From contig JAOUKM010000003.1 of NCBI GenBank assembly GCA_029882535.1, positions 1 to 64,000 on the forward strand: a DNA stretch of 64,000 bases. Reading direction: 5' to 3'. This document shows, piece after piece, positions 52,325 to 60,233 of the stretch. The notes under the pieces are model-generated. The model worked only from the letters and a program-made list of their open reading frames with translations, searched no databases and had not been told where the DNA came from. This DNA comes from Candidatus Bathyarchaeota archaeon. GTDB taxonomy: Archaea > Thermoproteota > Bathyarchaeia > Bathyarchaeales > SOJC01. Numbering within the stretch: position 1 is the stretch's first letter; every line of letters starts with the position of its first letter. Position numbers and translations under genes: made by a program.

Positions 52325-53677
52325 ATGGTGAGTTTAACGTTTTACGGTGGAGTGGATGAGATTGGTGGAAACAAGGTTTTGTTGGAAGATGGCGATGTCA
52401 GGGTTTTCTTGGATTTCGGTCAATCTTTCACTTTGGGTTGTGGATTTTTTACGGGTTGGCTTTCTCCTAGAGGCATCAATGGATTAGGGGATTATTTTGA
52501 GTTTGGTTTGCTGCCGAAGTTGAGGGGTTTGTATGCGGAGGAGCAGCTGCAGTTCACGGATGTTCCTTATGTGAAGTCAAGGTTTGACGCTGTGTTTTTG
52601 TCTCACGCGCACTTTGATCACATAGAACATGTCCAGTTTTTAGATCCAGAGATACCGGTGCATCTTGGTGAGGGCACTAAGCTGTTTTTGGAAGCGATGG
52701 AGAAAACCAGCAGCTTCTGTGATTATGGGGAGCATCGGTTTCAGAGGTTTAGAACTGGAGACAGAATCAAGGTTGGCGACCTTGTGGTGGAGCCTGTTCA
52801 TGTCGATCATTCGATTCCTGCTGCTTACGGCTTCTTAGTCCACACGTCTGAAGGCACGATTGTGTATACCGGGGATCTTAGGAGTCATGGTCCCAAGAAG
52901 GATATGACTGAAGAGTTTGCTGAAAAGGCGCATACATCTGAGCCTGCCGCCATGATATGCGAAGGCACCAGAATGGTTGAAGAGGAGCGGAGAAAGAACT
53001 ATTCTGAGCAGCAGGTTGAAACGCTAAGCGGCAAAGTTGTTGCTTCAACCGGTAAGATTGTGTTTGTCACTCGTTACAGTAGGGACATGGACCGGTTCAG
53101 AAGTTTCTATAACGTGGCTAAGAACACAGGTAGAAAGATTGTTATTTCTCCAAAAACGGCTCATTTGCTGAGCAGACTTGTGGAAGACAGACGCCTTGAT
53201 CTTCCTGACCCGTTGAAGGACGAGAATATTCTGGTTTACTATAAGCGGAAAAAGTCTGGGAAGTTCGAGGAGAAGGACTATTATGTTTGGGAGCGAGATT
53301 TCATGGATAAAATGGCTACGTATGAGTCTGTGCACGAGAATCAGGGTAAGCTGGTTATGGACTTGGATTTCTATCAGTTTGCAGAACTAATCGACGTTAA
53401 GCCGAGTCCAGGCAGCCATTTCATCCACAGCATGAGCGAACCTTACAGTGAAGAAGATATTGAAGATCAGGTAATGCATAACTGGCTGAACCATTTTGAA
53501 ATGCAGTTTCATCAGCTGCATGCTTCCGGGCACATGAATAGACACCAATTGACAGATCTAATCAACTGTATCAAGCCGAAGAGAATATTTCCAGTACACA
53601 CGGAAAACCAGCATTTATTCAAGAAAAAATGCAGTAACGTTCAGACGATAGAATATGGGAGAGAATACACATTATGA
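52325..53677 (+). CDS. RNase J-like metallo-beta-lactamase-fold hydrolase
   Basis: A hydrolase of 450 residues from the ATG at 52325 (MVSLTFYGGVDEIGGNKVLL); a GTG 27 bases upstream is the alternative. The metal motif is FLSHAHFDHI (HxHxDH), further ligands are in HVDHSIP and YTGDLR. The C-terminal motif ASGHMNRHQLTDLINCIKPK, followed by RIFPVHTEN, is the beta-CASP/RNase J end. The start EIGGN of RNase J is also present. It should cut or trim RNA from the 5' end; a few members act on other substrates. Single gene between two repeat elements. Confidence 0.87.
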   Translation: MVSLTFYGGVDEIGGNKVLLEDGDVRVFLDFGQSFTLGCGFFTGWLSPRGINGLGDYFEFGLLPKLRGLYAEEQLQFTDVPYVKSRFDAVFLSHAHFDHIEHVQFLDPEIPVHLGEGTKLFLEAMEKTSSFCDYGEHRFQRFRTGDRIKVGDLVVEPVHVDHSIPAAYGFLVHTSEGTIVYTGDLRSHGPKKDMTEEFAEKAHTSEPAAMICEGTRMVEEERRKNYSEQQVETLSGKVVASTGKIVFVTRYSRDMDRFRSFYNVAKNTGRKIVISPKTAHLLSRLVEDRRLDLPDPLKDENILVYYKRKKSGKFEEKDYYVWERDFMDKMATYESVHENQGKLVMDLDFYQFAELIDVKPSPGSHFIHSMSEPYSEEDIEDQVMHNWLNHFEMQFHQLHASGHMNRHQLTDLINCIKPKRIFPVHTENQHLFKKKCSNVQTIEYGREYTL

Positions 53678-53797
53678 TGGGATGAGTAGACGTTACGCTT
53701 CTTCTGCTTCCATATCTTCTTAATCTATTTCTGATTCCCAGGATTCGGCGCATGTGGAACATAGTCCCTGATGATTCCGCATTTTTGTCAGCCATCA

Positions 53798-53830
53798 TGG
53801 AGGTATCCTCTGCAATCCCCTATTTTTTCA
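53798..53830 (+). repeat. TGGAGATATC element, degenerate copy
   Basis: TGGAGGTATCCTCTGCAATC then CCCTATTTTTTC. No tRNA end kept. It follows the RNase J-like gene. Confidence 0.5.
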
Positions 53831-53866
53831 AGGATCTACGTGCGTGTGTTTTACAAATTTCACTTA

Positions 53867-54201
53867 CTATACATATTTCGCACGCGCTAGATTGTGATAT
53901 CGGCGAGAAGCGGTACGTGGTCGCTGAAGCTTATTTCGACCTAAACTCGCTTTGCAAGCCTTCTTAATTGCGCCGGCAAGAATCTTCAGAATTTCTTCCA
54001 AACTGTGAAGCTCTTGCGGAATATATAATTCACCTGAGAGTTCCAACTTAGAGGCTGCAACGTTCAACCCGAGATGGCGAAGCTTATTTTCAATCGTTTT
54101 CGGCTTTCGGTCAAATTTTCCAGCCAAAGCCTTAATGCTCATGCGTTGCTTTGTAGCTGTTCAATAAGCTGTTTCTCCTCTTCATTGCCCCAATGAGACA
54201 T
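53867..54201 (-). pseudogene. frameshifted helix-turn-helix protein gene
   Basis: From ATG 54199-54201 one frame reads MSHWGNEEEKQLIEQLQSNA and stops. The next frame, overlapping at ATGA, continues MSIKALAGKFDRKPKTIENK then LRHLGLNV, an HTH of the kind 'SIKALAEKFxRSPxTIxxKLxRLGL'. Then comes YIPQELHSLEEILKILAGAI, a helical segment found after such HTHs in related archaeal proteins. The C-terminus dissolves into unrelated residues. One frameshift and a damaged end make this a decayed gene. Its family is common in archaeal mobile regions, from memory. Confidence 0.6.
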
Positions 54202-54510
54202 TAGAAATCGCGCTCTAAATGTACTTGTACCAAATTTTTTTTAGTACAGTACATTTCTTTCAGTTTTCTCTTAATGGGATTTTTGAACCGTAGATGTTTC
54301 CAGCCAAACATGACGGTGAGGAATCGTAAACTTTCGATTCCCTTTGAAGCAGATACTGCGTTGCTAAATGACCCCTTTTTTGGGTTTGAAACCTTAAACG
54401 TTGAGGAGATAGAAATAATCCTTTGCATACAATGGTTCACATCTTCGCTTGGCAGGAGGAATAAACATGGCAGCGGCGCAGTAGGATTGCGCAGCGAAAG
54501 GTGACTAACC

Positions 54511-54677
54511 ATGCGTAAAGGTAGCTCAATTGTCCTTGTCCAGAAAAAAAATTGGGGCAAAGACAATTGAACAGAGGAGAAGGGAATTTTTCGGATAAGA
54601 CTTGGACTGTTGAAGCTGAATTCGAATACATCTGCACCACACCCGACGAAGTCATGTTTTTCCGCAAACGCAAGTGA
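54511..54677 (+). pseudogene. small protein gene broken at an A-run
   Basis: ATG 54511 starts MRKGSSIVLVQKKNWGKDN and stops. If the A-run at 54543-54551 is one base longer, the frame runs on as RGEGNFSDKTWTVEAEFEYI and CTTPDEVMFFRKRK to the stop at 54675. The ending WTVEAEFEY...FRKRK recalls the C-terminus of small archaeal proteins. It could be a true frameshift, slippage at the A-run, or an assembly error. Confidence 0.45.
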
Positions 54678-54835
54678 CCACTAAATATTTTTTTCCAGTG
54701 TAGCTGGAGAAATGATATAGTGGGCCGGGATAGTGTGATAAGTCTCGTTTGGAAGTCTCGAAATTCGAGATTTCGCGCGCATTTTGGCAGATTGTAGAAT
54801 TTAGAAGAATAGAGTTCTTTTGGGAATGATTTTCT

Positions 54836-55117
54836 TTATTTCAATGTTTTTTGTTTTTTGTGAAATTTCTTTGCTTCTTCTTCCATTTTATCGAGTCTCG
54901 TGTAGTAATCTGAAAATTCATTCAAGTGTGCCAGAGCAATTTTGCCGGTCATTATCGGATCATCATTAGTTACATTAGTGTCGGTATCTATCTTGCCATG
55001 TTCGAGCTCTACATCCAGCCCCATTCTAAATTGTTCAACATCAAACTTGCTCCAGTTTATATTAAGTGCTTCACCTATTTTCTTAGCTTCCTCAGTTGAA
55101 AAATGTTTCTTGTTCAT
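54836..55117 (-). CDS. DUF5661-like protein
   Basis: A 93-residue soluble protein. FSTEEAKKIGEALNINWSKF, DVEQFRMGLDVELEHGK and the end segment GKIALAHLNEFSDYYTRLDK match the DUF5661 pattern, in which the His/Glu/Asp set (ELEHG, AHLNE, DYY) is conserved and looks like a metal site. The function is unknown. In bacteria and archaea it is a stand-alone small gene. No operon partner here; an AT-rich promoter lies upstream on the minus strand. Confidence 0.8.
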   Translation of the reverse strand: MNKKHFSTEEAKKIGEALNINWSKFDVEQFRMGLDVELEHGKIDTDTNVTNDDPIMTGKIALAHLNEFSDYYTRLDKMEEEAKKFHKKQKTLK

Positions 55118-55255
55118 AGTTCTTACTAACTTAATAGAAAATAAAAATTTATCGCGTCTAGCAAATACCTTTATTCGACTTATCTGATTCGAATTGTTTG
55201 AAAGGTTTTAATCTGACATTGATTTGCGCGCGCATTTAAATTAGAGACTTGCGTC

Positions 55256-56425
55256 TTAATGCGCATTCAGTTTTTTCCGGATTTTTTTCAGAATGCTATT
55301 CCAAGCAGATGTTCCATGTTTGCTCTCGAATTCTTTACAGCTCATCAAAAAGTCTATGTAGAGCCATCCGTTGTCTACTGCTTTTTCAAGATATTTGAGG
55401 ACACCATTGTCTTCTCCAATTGCGGCTTTTGCATAGGCTACGCGGAAGTAGTGTGTGCCGAGCTCTTGAGGCAGTATTTCACGGAGCCATTTCGGCAGTT
55501 CTTCTGGTGGTGTCGCAAAGAATTTCTCGTAGCTTTCGATGGCTTCTTTGTATCGTTTTGCCCTGAAGTGGGCTTGAGCTGTTTCTTCAAGGTGATGGGC
55601 CTCGTTAGCGCATGCGTAGTATTGGATGTACTTTCTCTCCAGTTTGAATCCTACTTTCTCGGCGACCCCGATCGAGCCTAGGTTGTATTCGTCACAGTGC
55701 CAACCGACTTGTCTGAAGCCGCTTGACAGAGAGTGGTCGACGGCTGCTGCAGCTGTGAGAGTGGCCAGTCCCTGTTTTCTGTAGTCTTCACGCGTGTGTA
55801 TACCGATTTCGCAGGCGTTGCCGCTTACGCAGTCAGCAATGCTCCAACTGACAATCCGCTTGTCAAGTAATGTGCAGAAGCCGAAGCCTTTCTTCATGAA
55901 GTCGGAGATGGAGCCCCAGTTTGTCTTCATCCAACCCGTTACGTGTTCTGGAATCTCCAAGTGGGGCGTTCGCAGGAGTTTTTCATCTATGCGTTGGATC
56001 TGAAATCCCTTTGGAACATGATCCATCCAGTGGTCTACTTTCAACTCAGTGCAGACGTAGTGCCTGCGCGCCGTTGTCAGCGGAGTCCTCCCTTGGAATA
56101 TGATGGGCATCTTTTCCTTCCATGAATCTGGATGGAAGCCTATTGCAACGTCGGTTTCATCCTTCCTGACAGTGTCTCCGGCGAAAATCCTCGCAAATAT
56201 GAGTTTGTTCAGAGAGGTGTTGAACTCATCGTTGTTGTCATATCCTGCCAGGTAGTATCCTTCAACGGTGCACATGAATGCTGTTCTCGGATCCTCGACA
56301 CGATCTGCATAGACTCTTCCGGGGCTGGTTCCCTCGATGACAGCACTCGTGATTAGGTTCCACTCTAATTCCTCGAATAGTGGTTGAACCTTCTGGTAGT
56401 CCCTCTTTCTGAGCTCGTGTATCAT
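55256..56425 (-). CDS. GNAT-type N-acetyltransferase with C-terminal helical repeat
   Basis: A protein of 389 residues from MIHELRKRDYQKV. The start at 56425 fits a TATA-like CATATAATT near 56455-56463 better than 56440. Residues about 140-260 are the GNAT fold; the acetyl-CoA loop is GIHTREDYRKQGLATLTAAA, and the later strand GWHCDEYNLGSIGVAEKVGF is typical. The C-terminal 110 residues have TPR-like helices (AQAHFRAKRYKEAIESYEKF). Fusions of this kind are known for GNAT proteins of unclear substrate. Single gene. Confidence 0.87.
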   Translation of the reverse strand: MIHELRKRDYQKVQPLFEELEWNLITSAVIEGTSPGRVYADRVEDPRTAFMCTVEGYYLAGYDNNDEFNTSLNKLIFARIFAGDTVRKDETDVAIGFHPDSWKEKMPIIFQGRTPLTTARRHYVCTELKVDHWMDHVPKGFQIQRIDEKLLRTPHLEIPEHVTGWMKTNWGSISDFMKKGFGFCTLLDKRIVSWSIADCVSGNACEIGIHTREDYRKQGLATLTAAAAVDHSLSSGFRQVGWHCDEYNLGSIGVAEKVGFKLERKYIQYYACANEAHHLEETAQAHFRAKRYKEAIESYEKFFATPPEELPKWLREILPQELGTHYFRVAYAKAAIGEDNGVLKYLEKAVDNGWLYIDFLMSCKEFESKHGTSAWNSILKKIRKKLNAH

Positions 56426-56490
56426 CCTATTTTGTCCCACAAAGGGACTACAGCCAATTATATGAACTTAACTGCCAAGCTCAAGCTTGC

Positions 56491-56575
56491 AGTGGGCAGG
56501 GTGGGATTCGAACCCCACCCACAGTGGAGATATCTCCCAATATCCCTTCCCCCGCAAACTCCCCTTTTTTGTTTA
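56491..56575 (+). repeat. TGGAGATATC element joined to antisense tRNA 3' end
   Basis: AGTGGGCAGGGTGGGATTCG then AACCCCACCC is antisense to a tRNA end. It is followed by ACAGTGGAGATATCTCCCAA, a short insert, and CCCGCAAACTCCCCTTTTTT. The most complete copy, about 85 bases. It lies directly upstream of the DUF998 gene. Confidence 0.75.
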
Positions 56576-56630
56576 ATACACGCGTAGGATTTAAGTGAAG
56601 GTGTGATCTAAACATCAAAACGGGGAAATT

Positions 56631-57239
56631 ATGAACATCTTTCAGATTTTAGCAATTTGTGGAATGCTTAGTCCAATCGTATATACCGTTATGTGGATTC
56701 TTGGGGGCATTTTGCAGCCAGACTATAGTCATATTCAAGATGATATTAGTTCACTATTTGCAGTTGGCGCTCCAAACAAAGGACTAATGCAGTCTTTCAT
56801 TATTGCTTCTAGTGTTTTGCTGTTTGTATTTTACATTGGAGTACATGATGGGATAAACAATGGTGGAGGTTCAATTGTAGGACCTGTTTTATTTTTAACT
56901 AGTTCAGTTTTGGGAATACTCGTTGCTCTCTTCTTCCCTCTTGATGCTGGGGGTGAAATAATCACTCTCAGAGGGAAGATGCACCTAATTCTTGTGGTTG
57001 GGTCGGGATTATTAACAATTGGTGGGATGGTGGCACTGTGGTTTCGATTACAGTTGGTAGAAGTATGGAATACTTTTGCAACCTATTCACTCATTTCCGC
57101 GATAGTTTCACTAATTCTTGTAATTATCTCAGGGATATTCATCAGAAGCAAATATAGGGGTCTGCTTGAAAGATTAGGAGTCTATCCCTATCAACTCTAC
57201 TACTTTGTACTTAGTCTGATGGTTTTTCTGAATAATTAA
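56631..57239 (+). CDS. DUF998 family membrane protein
   Basis: A 202-residue protein with six likely membrane helices. The DUF998 features are the first helix with a Pro (GMLSPIVYTVMWILGGILQP), the conserved DDISSLFAVGAPNKGLMQSF loop, and the FFPLDAGGE loop between helices 3 and 4, plus KMHLILVV at the fourth. The function is unproven. It lies between two copies of the TGGAGATATC element, one on each side. Confidence 0.85.
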   Translation: MNIFQILAICGMLSPIVYTVMWILGGILQPDYSHIQDDISSLFAVGAPNKGLMQSFIIASSVLLFVFYIGVHDGINNGGGSIVGPVLFLTSSVLGILVALFFPLDAGGEIITLRGKMHLILVVGSGLLTIGGMVALWFRLQLVEVWNTFATYSLISAIVSLILVIISGIFIRSKYRGLLERLGVYPYQLYYFVLSLMVFLNN

Positions 57240-57418
57240 TTATTCAATCAAAATAAATGATAACCGTTTAGTTTTACGCGCGCGCATGTCAACTGTGTAG
57301 TTTGCTTTCTCCATACAAGATAGCATCATTTGTTCGTAATCCCAGATTGAGTGTATTCATCGTACACAGGAGTACATAAATAAGTCTTATATTCATGCGC
57401 GCGCGGGTTTGTTGAAGT

Positions 57419-57463
57419 GCGGGGGGTCGGATTTGAACCCCGGACAAAAGGAGATATCTCCCG
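57419..57463 (+). repeat. TGGAGATATC element joined to antisense tRNA 3' end
   Basis: GCGGGGGGTCGGATTTGAAC then CCCGGAC is antisense to a tRNA end, followed by AAAAGGAGATATCTCCCG. It is immediately followed by a second core in the opposite orientation. Confidence 0.65.
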
Positions 57464-57500
57464 ATGTGGGACTTATAATGTCTGATATCTCCACTACATG
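57464..57500 (-). repeat. TGGAGATATC element, head-to-head partner
   Basis: Minus strand TGGAGATATCAGACATTATA then AGTCCC. It forms an inverted pair with the copy at 57419-57463. Confidence 0.5.
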
Positions 57501-58360
57501 ATAAGTGCAGTTAGCTAATAAATAGACATGGAAGATTCTTCTAGTATATCTTAGGGAGTTCTCTATTATTCTTATTATCAGTACCGTTACCAGATTGTAC
57601 CTTTAGACCAGATATAGTAGTACTACCGTCCCTTTCCGTCCTCATTATCCGTCCCTCTGGAAACAACTTTAACACTCCAGAAACAAACCTATCCTTCCCT
57701 GAAACAGATCCAACAACAATCAGAAACACTCCTATAATCTGGATACCCTATGATTGGTAAATTACAAAATACAACCGTCCACTAGGGTTATGGTTATTGG
57801 GGTAGGGTTGTCATGACTGTTTTCTGGGATTATCTTCCTCTGTTTTCTAGGCTAGGTCTTTGGTTGGTCTCTCTGTTATCGGTTGTTGTCTCTGTTGCCT
57901 CTAAGTTCCCTTTTAGATTATATTTACTGTATACTAATCTCTTGTCTTTCAACCACAGAATCAGTACTTAAAGATAAAGGAAACCAAAGGTACTCTTTCA
58001 TAAAATTTCTGGAATATAACCTAACGGTTCAAAGGGAGACCAGCTATATGAATAATGAGGCAATAGAGACAAGCCATGTAGTACAGAGAGGATGGATAGA
58101 ACAGAGAGACCCTCAATCACAAGTATACATGAAACTCTACTAAGTTCTTTAAAGCCCCTAGTCTAATGTCTCTCCCTATTCTCAAATTTTCCAACCGAAC
58201 TGCATCCGTGTTCTCCATCTCAAACCCTAAAACCAATGGAGTCATTAATAAACCCTCTAACACAGTTTTTATCGTGATACACCGATACACCTAAGGGCAT
58301 CCAAAAGAGACTCAAATCAAGGCTATTCTAAGGAAAGGGGCATAGGGGGAGGAGAAAGGT
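57501..58360. other. unassigned region of unusual composition
   Basis: No recognised gene. Two weak open frames lie here. One is 57541-57729 (minus), with a hydrophobic start (MFLIVVGSVSGKDRFVSG) and a polar tail. The other is 57883-58143 (+), ending MNNEAIETSHVVQRGWIEQR then DPQSQVYMKLY. GC and CG dinucleotides are scarcer than in the neighbours, and CCGTCC, TCTCT and CCTCT words are many. It may be foreign DNA. Confidence 0.35.
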
Positions 58361-59890
58361 TCAAGGAACAAACGAACAAGACTCGAAAACCTGAACGTGA
58401 TTAACCTGTGTATGTACTTTGTTAGAATGTTTTCTTTTGTAGATCATGACTGCTAGTAGTGTTGCCATCATGAATAGCGGTAGAATGAGGAATGATGGAA
58501 ACTCTGGAATTATCACTATTTCGTGCAATGAATATGGGTGGGGGTAAGCGACGTATATCCATCGATGGGTGCCGTTGTCATATAGTGTGTTGTTGAAGAA
58601 AAGGGGTGTCACTGTTCCATCATCGATGACAACGTTGATCCAAGTGACTTCTGGATCTATCAAATTATGCGGTATTGAGACTCTGCAGAAGCCAAAAGTC
58701 TGTTCTGTTGTAGCGTTGCGAACTTGTATTGTAATCCAGCCCTTAGTCTCTGCATAGTTGAAGTATGTTACTGTGGAGTTGGAAACAACGCTGACATACT
58801 CACCTGCAGAAGTGTTGAAATTGTGAAAAGGGCCCATCAATGGGTACATGTCCACGTTATTTGCGTTGATAGTGTGGTTCGTATCACCTATCCCGTCATG
58901 GTTTGAGTCAACACCAGTGTAGTTGCTCCAGTAGTTACCCTCAATACCATTGTCTAAGAAGTTAAGATTGGCAGGATTGGAAACATCCATGTGATTCGTG
59001 TTGTTGACGAATGCGTTATGGTATATTCGCATATTAAAGGAGTACCAGTCAAGGAGGACACCGTACTTCTTGTTGTTCGCAATGTTGTTTCCGATTATGC
59101 TATGGTTTAAGGCCTGCTCAAAATATAATGAATAATTGTTGTTTTCTATGTTGTTTCCTGAGACGGTGTCATAAACCGTATCCATACCAAAGAAGAACCC
59201 TGTGTCGCAATTTGTTATGTTGTTCCCCGATATAATGTTGTAGCTTCCAAAGATGTCGATGCCTATGTACTTCGCCTGTACGTTGTTCCTGTAGAGTGTA
59301 TTATTGTCTCCGCCAAGAGCGATGCCGCCATTGTTTGCCGTCAGATTGTTTCCTATGATTTCATTGTCTGAAGAAGCCCAGATATGGATACCGCTAAGGT
59401 TGTTGTTTATCTCATTTTCTGAGATGGTGACATTAGAAGAGAAGTAGACTCGCACGCCTTCACCGTCACTCTGATATTGAATGGTGTTATGCCTGATTGT
59501 TACTTGGGAAGTGGAATTCAAGAAAATGCCATCAGAGAAGTCAGAAATCACCAAGTTCGTAATCGTCACATTGTGTCTTCCAGTGAGTTCTATCCCAATG
59601 GCATACACAAGTAATGGTGAACGTGAGAAGTGATTATTTGCTCCATCAAGCGTCATGTTGTCTCTTTCGATTATCATTCCAGTGGCGTCGCCATCAACCA
59701 TAATGTCACCAGTGAACGTGTAGACATCACCGTTTCTTTGGATTGGCACCCAAGAAGGATCAACGTCACCATTGGCCTTAATGTAGACTGTAAGAAGTTG
59801 CGCTTCAACTCTATGAACATTAATAGATACAACTAACACTCCCATGAGAATCATAGCCAAAAACATCAAGAGAACAGGCTTCTTGCTCAA
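58361..59890 (-). CDS. secreted parallel beta-helix (NosD-like) surface protein with PEF-type anchor
   Basis: A 509-residue exported protein. The signal peptide is MSKKPVLLMFLAMILMGVLV. After a short lead, residues about 75-330 contain about ten N/D/G-rich rungs of a right-handed beta-helix, with repeating words NNxxGIxI, NxISGNNI, ENNNYSL. The C-terminal anchor is PEFPSFLILPLFMMATLLAV followed by basic residues. It shares its domain order with the protein at 16590-17939. The long asparagine-rich helix suggests binding or processing of polysaccharide, by analogy with the fold. Confidence 0.87.
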   Translation of the reverse strand: MSKKPVLLMFLAMILMGVLVVSINVHRVEAQLLTVYIKANGDVDPSWVPIQRNGDVYTFTGDIMVDGDATGMIIERDNMTLDGANNHFSRSPLLVYAIGIELTGRHNVTITNLVISDFSDGIFLNSTSQVTIRHNTIQYQSDGEGVRVYFSSNVTISENEINNNLSGIHIWASSDNEIIGNNLTANNGGIALGGDNNTLYRNNVQAKYIGIDIFGSYNIISGNNITNCDTGFFFGMDTVYDTVSGNNIENNNYSLYFEQALNHSIIGNNIANNKKYGVLLDWYSFNMRIYHNAFVNNTNHMDVSNPANLNFLDNGIEGNYWSNYTGVDSNHDGIGDTNHTINANNVDMYPLMGPFHNFNTSAGEYVSVVSNSTVTYFNYAETKGWITIQVRNATTEQTFGFCRVSIPHNLIDPEVTWINVVIDDGTVTPLFFNNTLYDNGTHRWIYVAYPHPYSLHEIVIIPEFPSFLILPLFMMATLLAVMIYKRKHSNKVHTQVNHVQVFESCSFVP

Positions 59891-59965
59891 GACATCTCAC
59901 CTATTTTAGCTTAGACTCAATTACTAGGTAACTTCAGTTTTTAGGACTTGTGGAAGAAACTCAAG

Positions 59966-60040
59966 TGGGCCGGGAGAGATTTGAACTCTCGACCTTTCGG
60001 TTATCAGCCGAACGCTCCAGCCATACTGAGCTACCGGCCC
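59966..60040 (-). tRNA. tRNA-Ile (anticodon GAU)
   Basis: Minus strand: acceptor GGGCCGG/CCGGCCC, discriminator A. The anticodon stem TTCGG/CCGAA encloses the loop CTGATAA with anticodon GAU. The T arm is GAGAG-TTCAAAT-CTCTC. No intron. Confidence 0.95.
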
Positions 60041-60133
60041 ACAACTCAGCTGTAAAATTAGAAATAAACAACTGCTAATTATAAGCATTTTCAGAAAGAA
60101 ACTCTTTAATCACCTATTCTCTATCTCTTGTGT

Positions 60134-60209
60134 GGGTCCGTAGCCTAGTCTGGATTAAGGCGCTGGCCTTCGGAGCCGGAGACCGGGGGTTCAAATCCCC
60201 TCGGACCCG
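60134..60209 (+). tRNA. tRNA-Arg (anticodon UCG)
   Basis: Acceptor GGGTCCG (60134-60140) pairs CGGACCC (60202-60208), discriminator G, no encoded CCA. The anticodon stem CTGGC/GCCGG encloses CTTCGGA, anticodon UCG. The T arm is GGGGG-TTCAAAT-CCCCT-like. No intron. It has the normal U33, unlike the tRNA-Arg at 9954. Confidence 0.94.
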
Positions 60210-60233
60210 CACTGGAAATAAGTTAAAATATGC

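Noticed and set aside
54274-54504. 76-codon frame on the + strand overlapping a 121-codon minus frame
   Set aside because: Neither shows a family, signal or ribosome-binding site; the region lies between two broken genes.
23120-57500. TGGAGATATC elements as a CRISPR array or phage attachment series
   Set aside because: Copies are single, scattered over 34 kb, in both orientations and without regular spacers.
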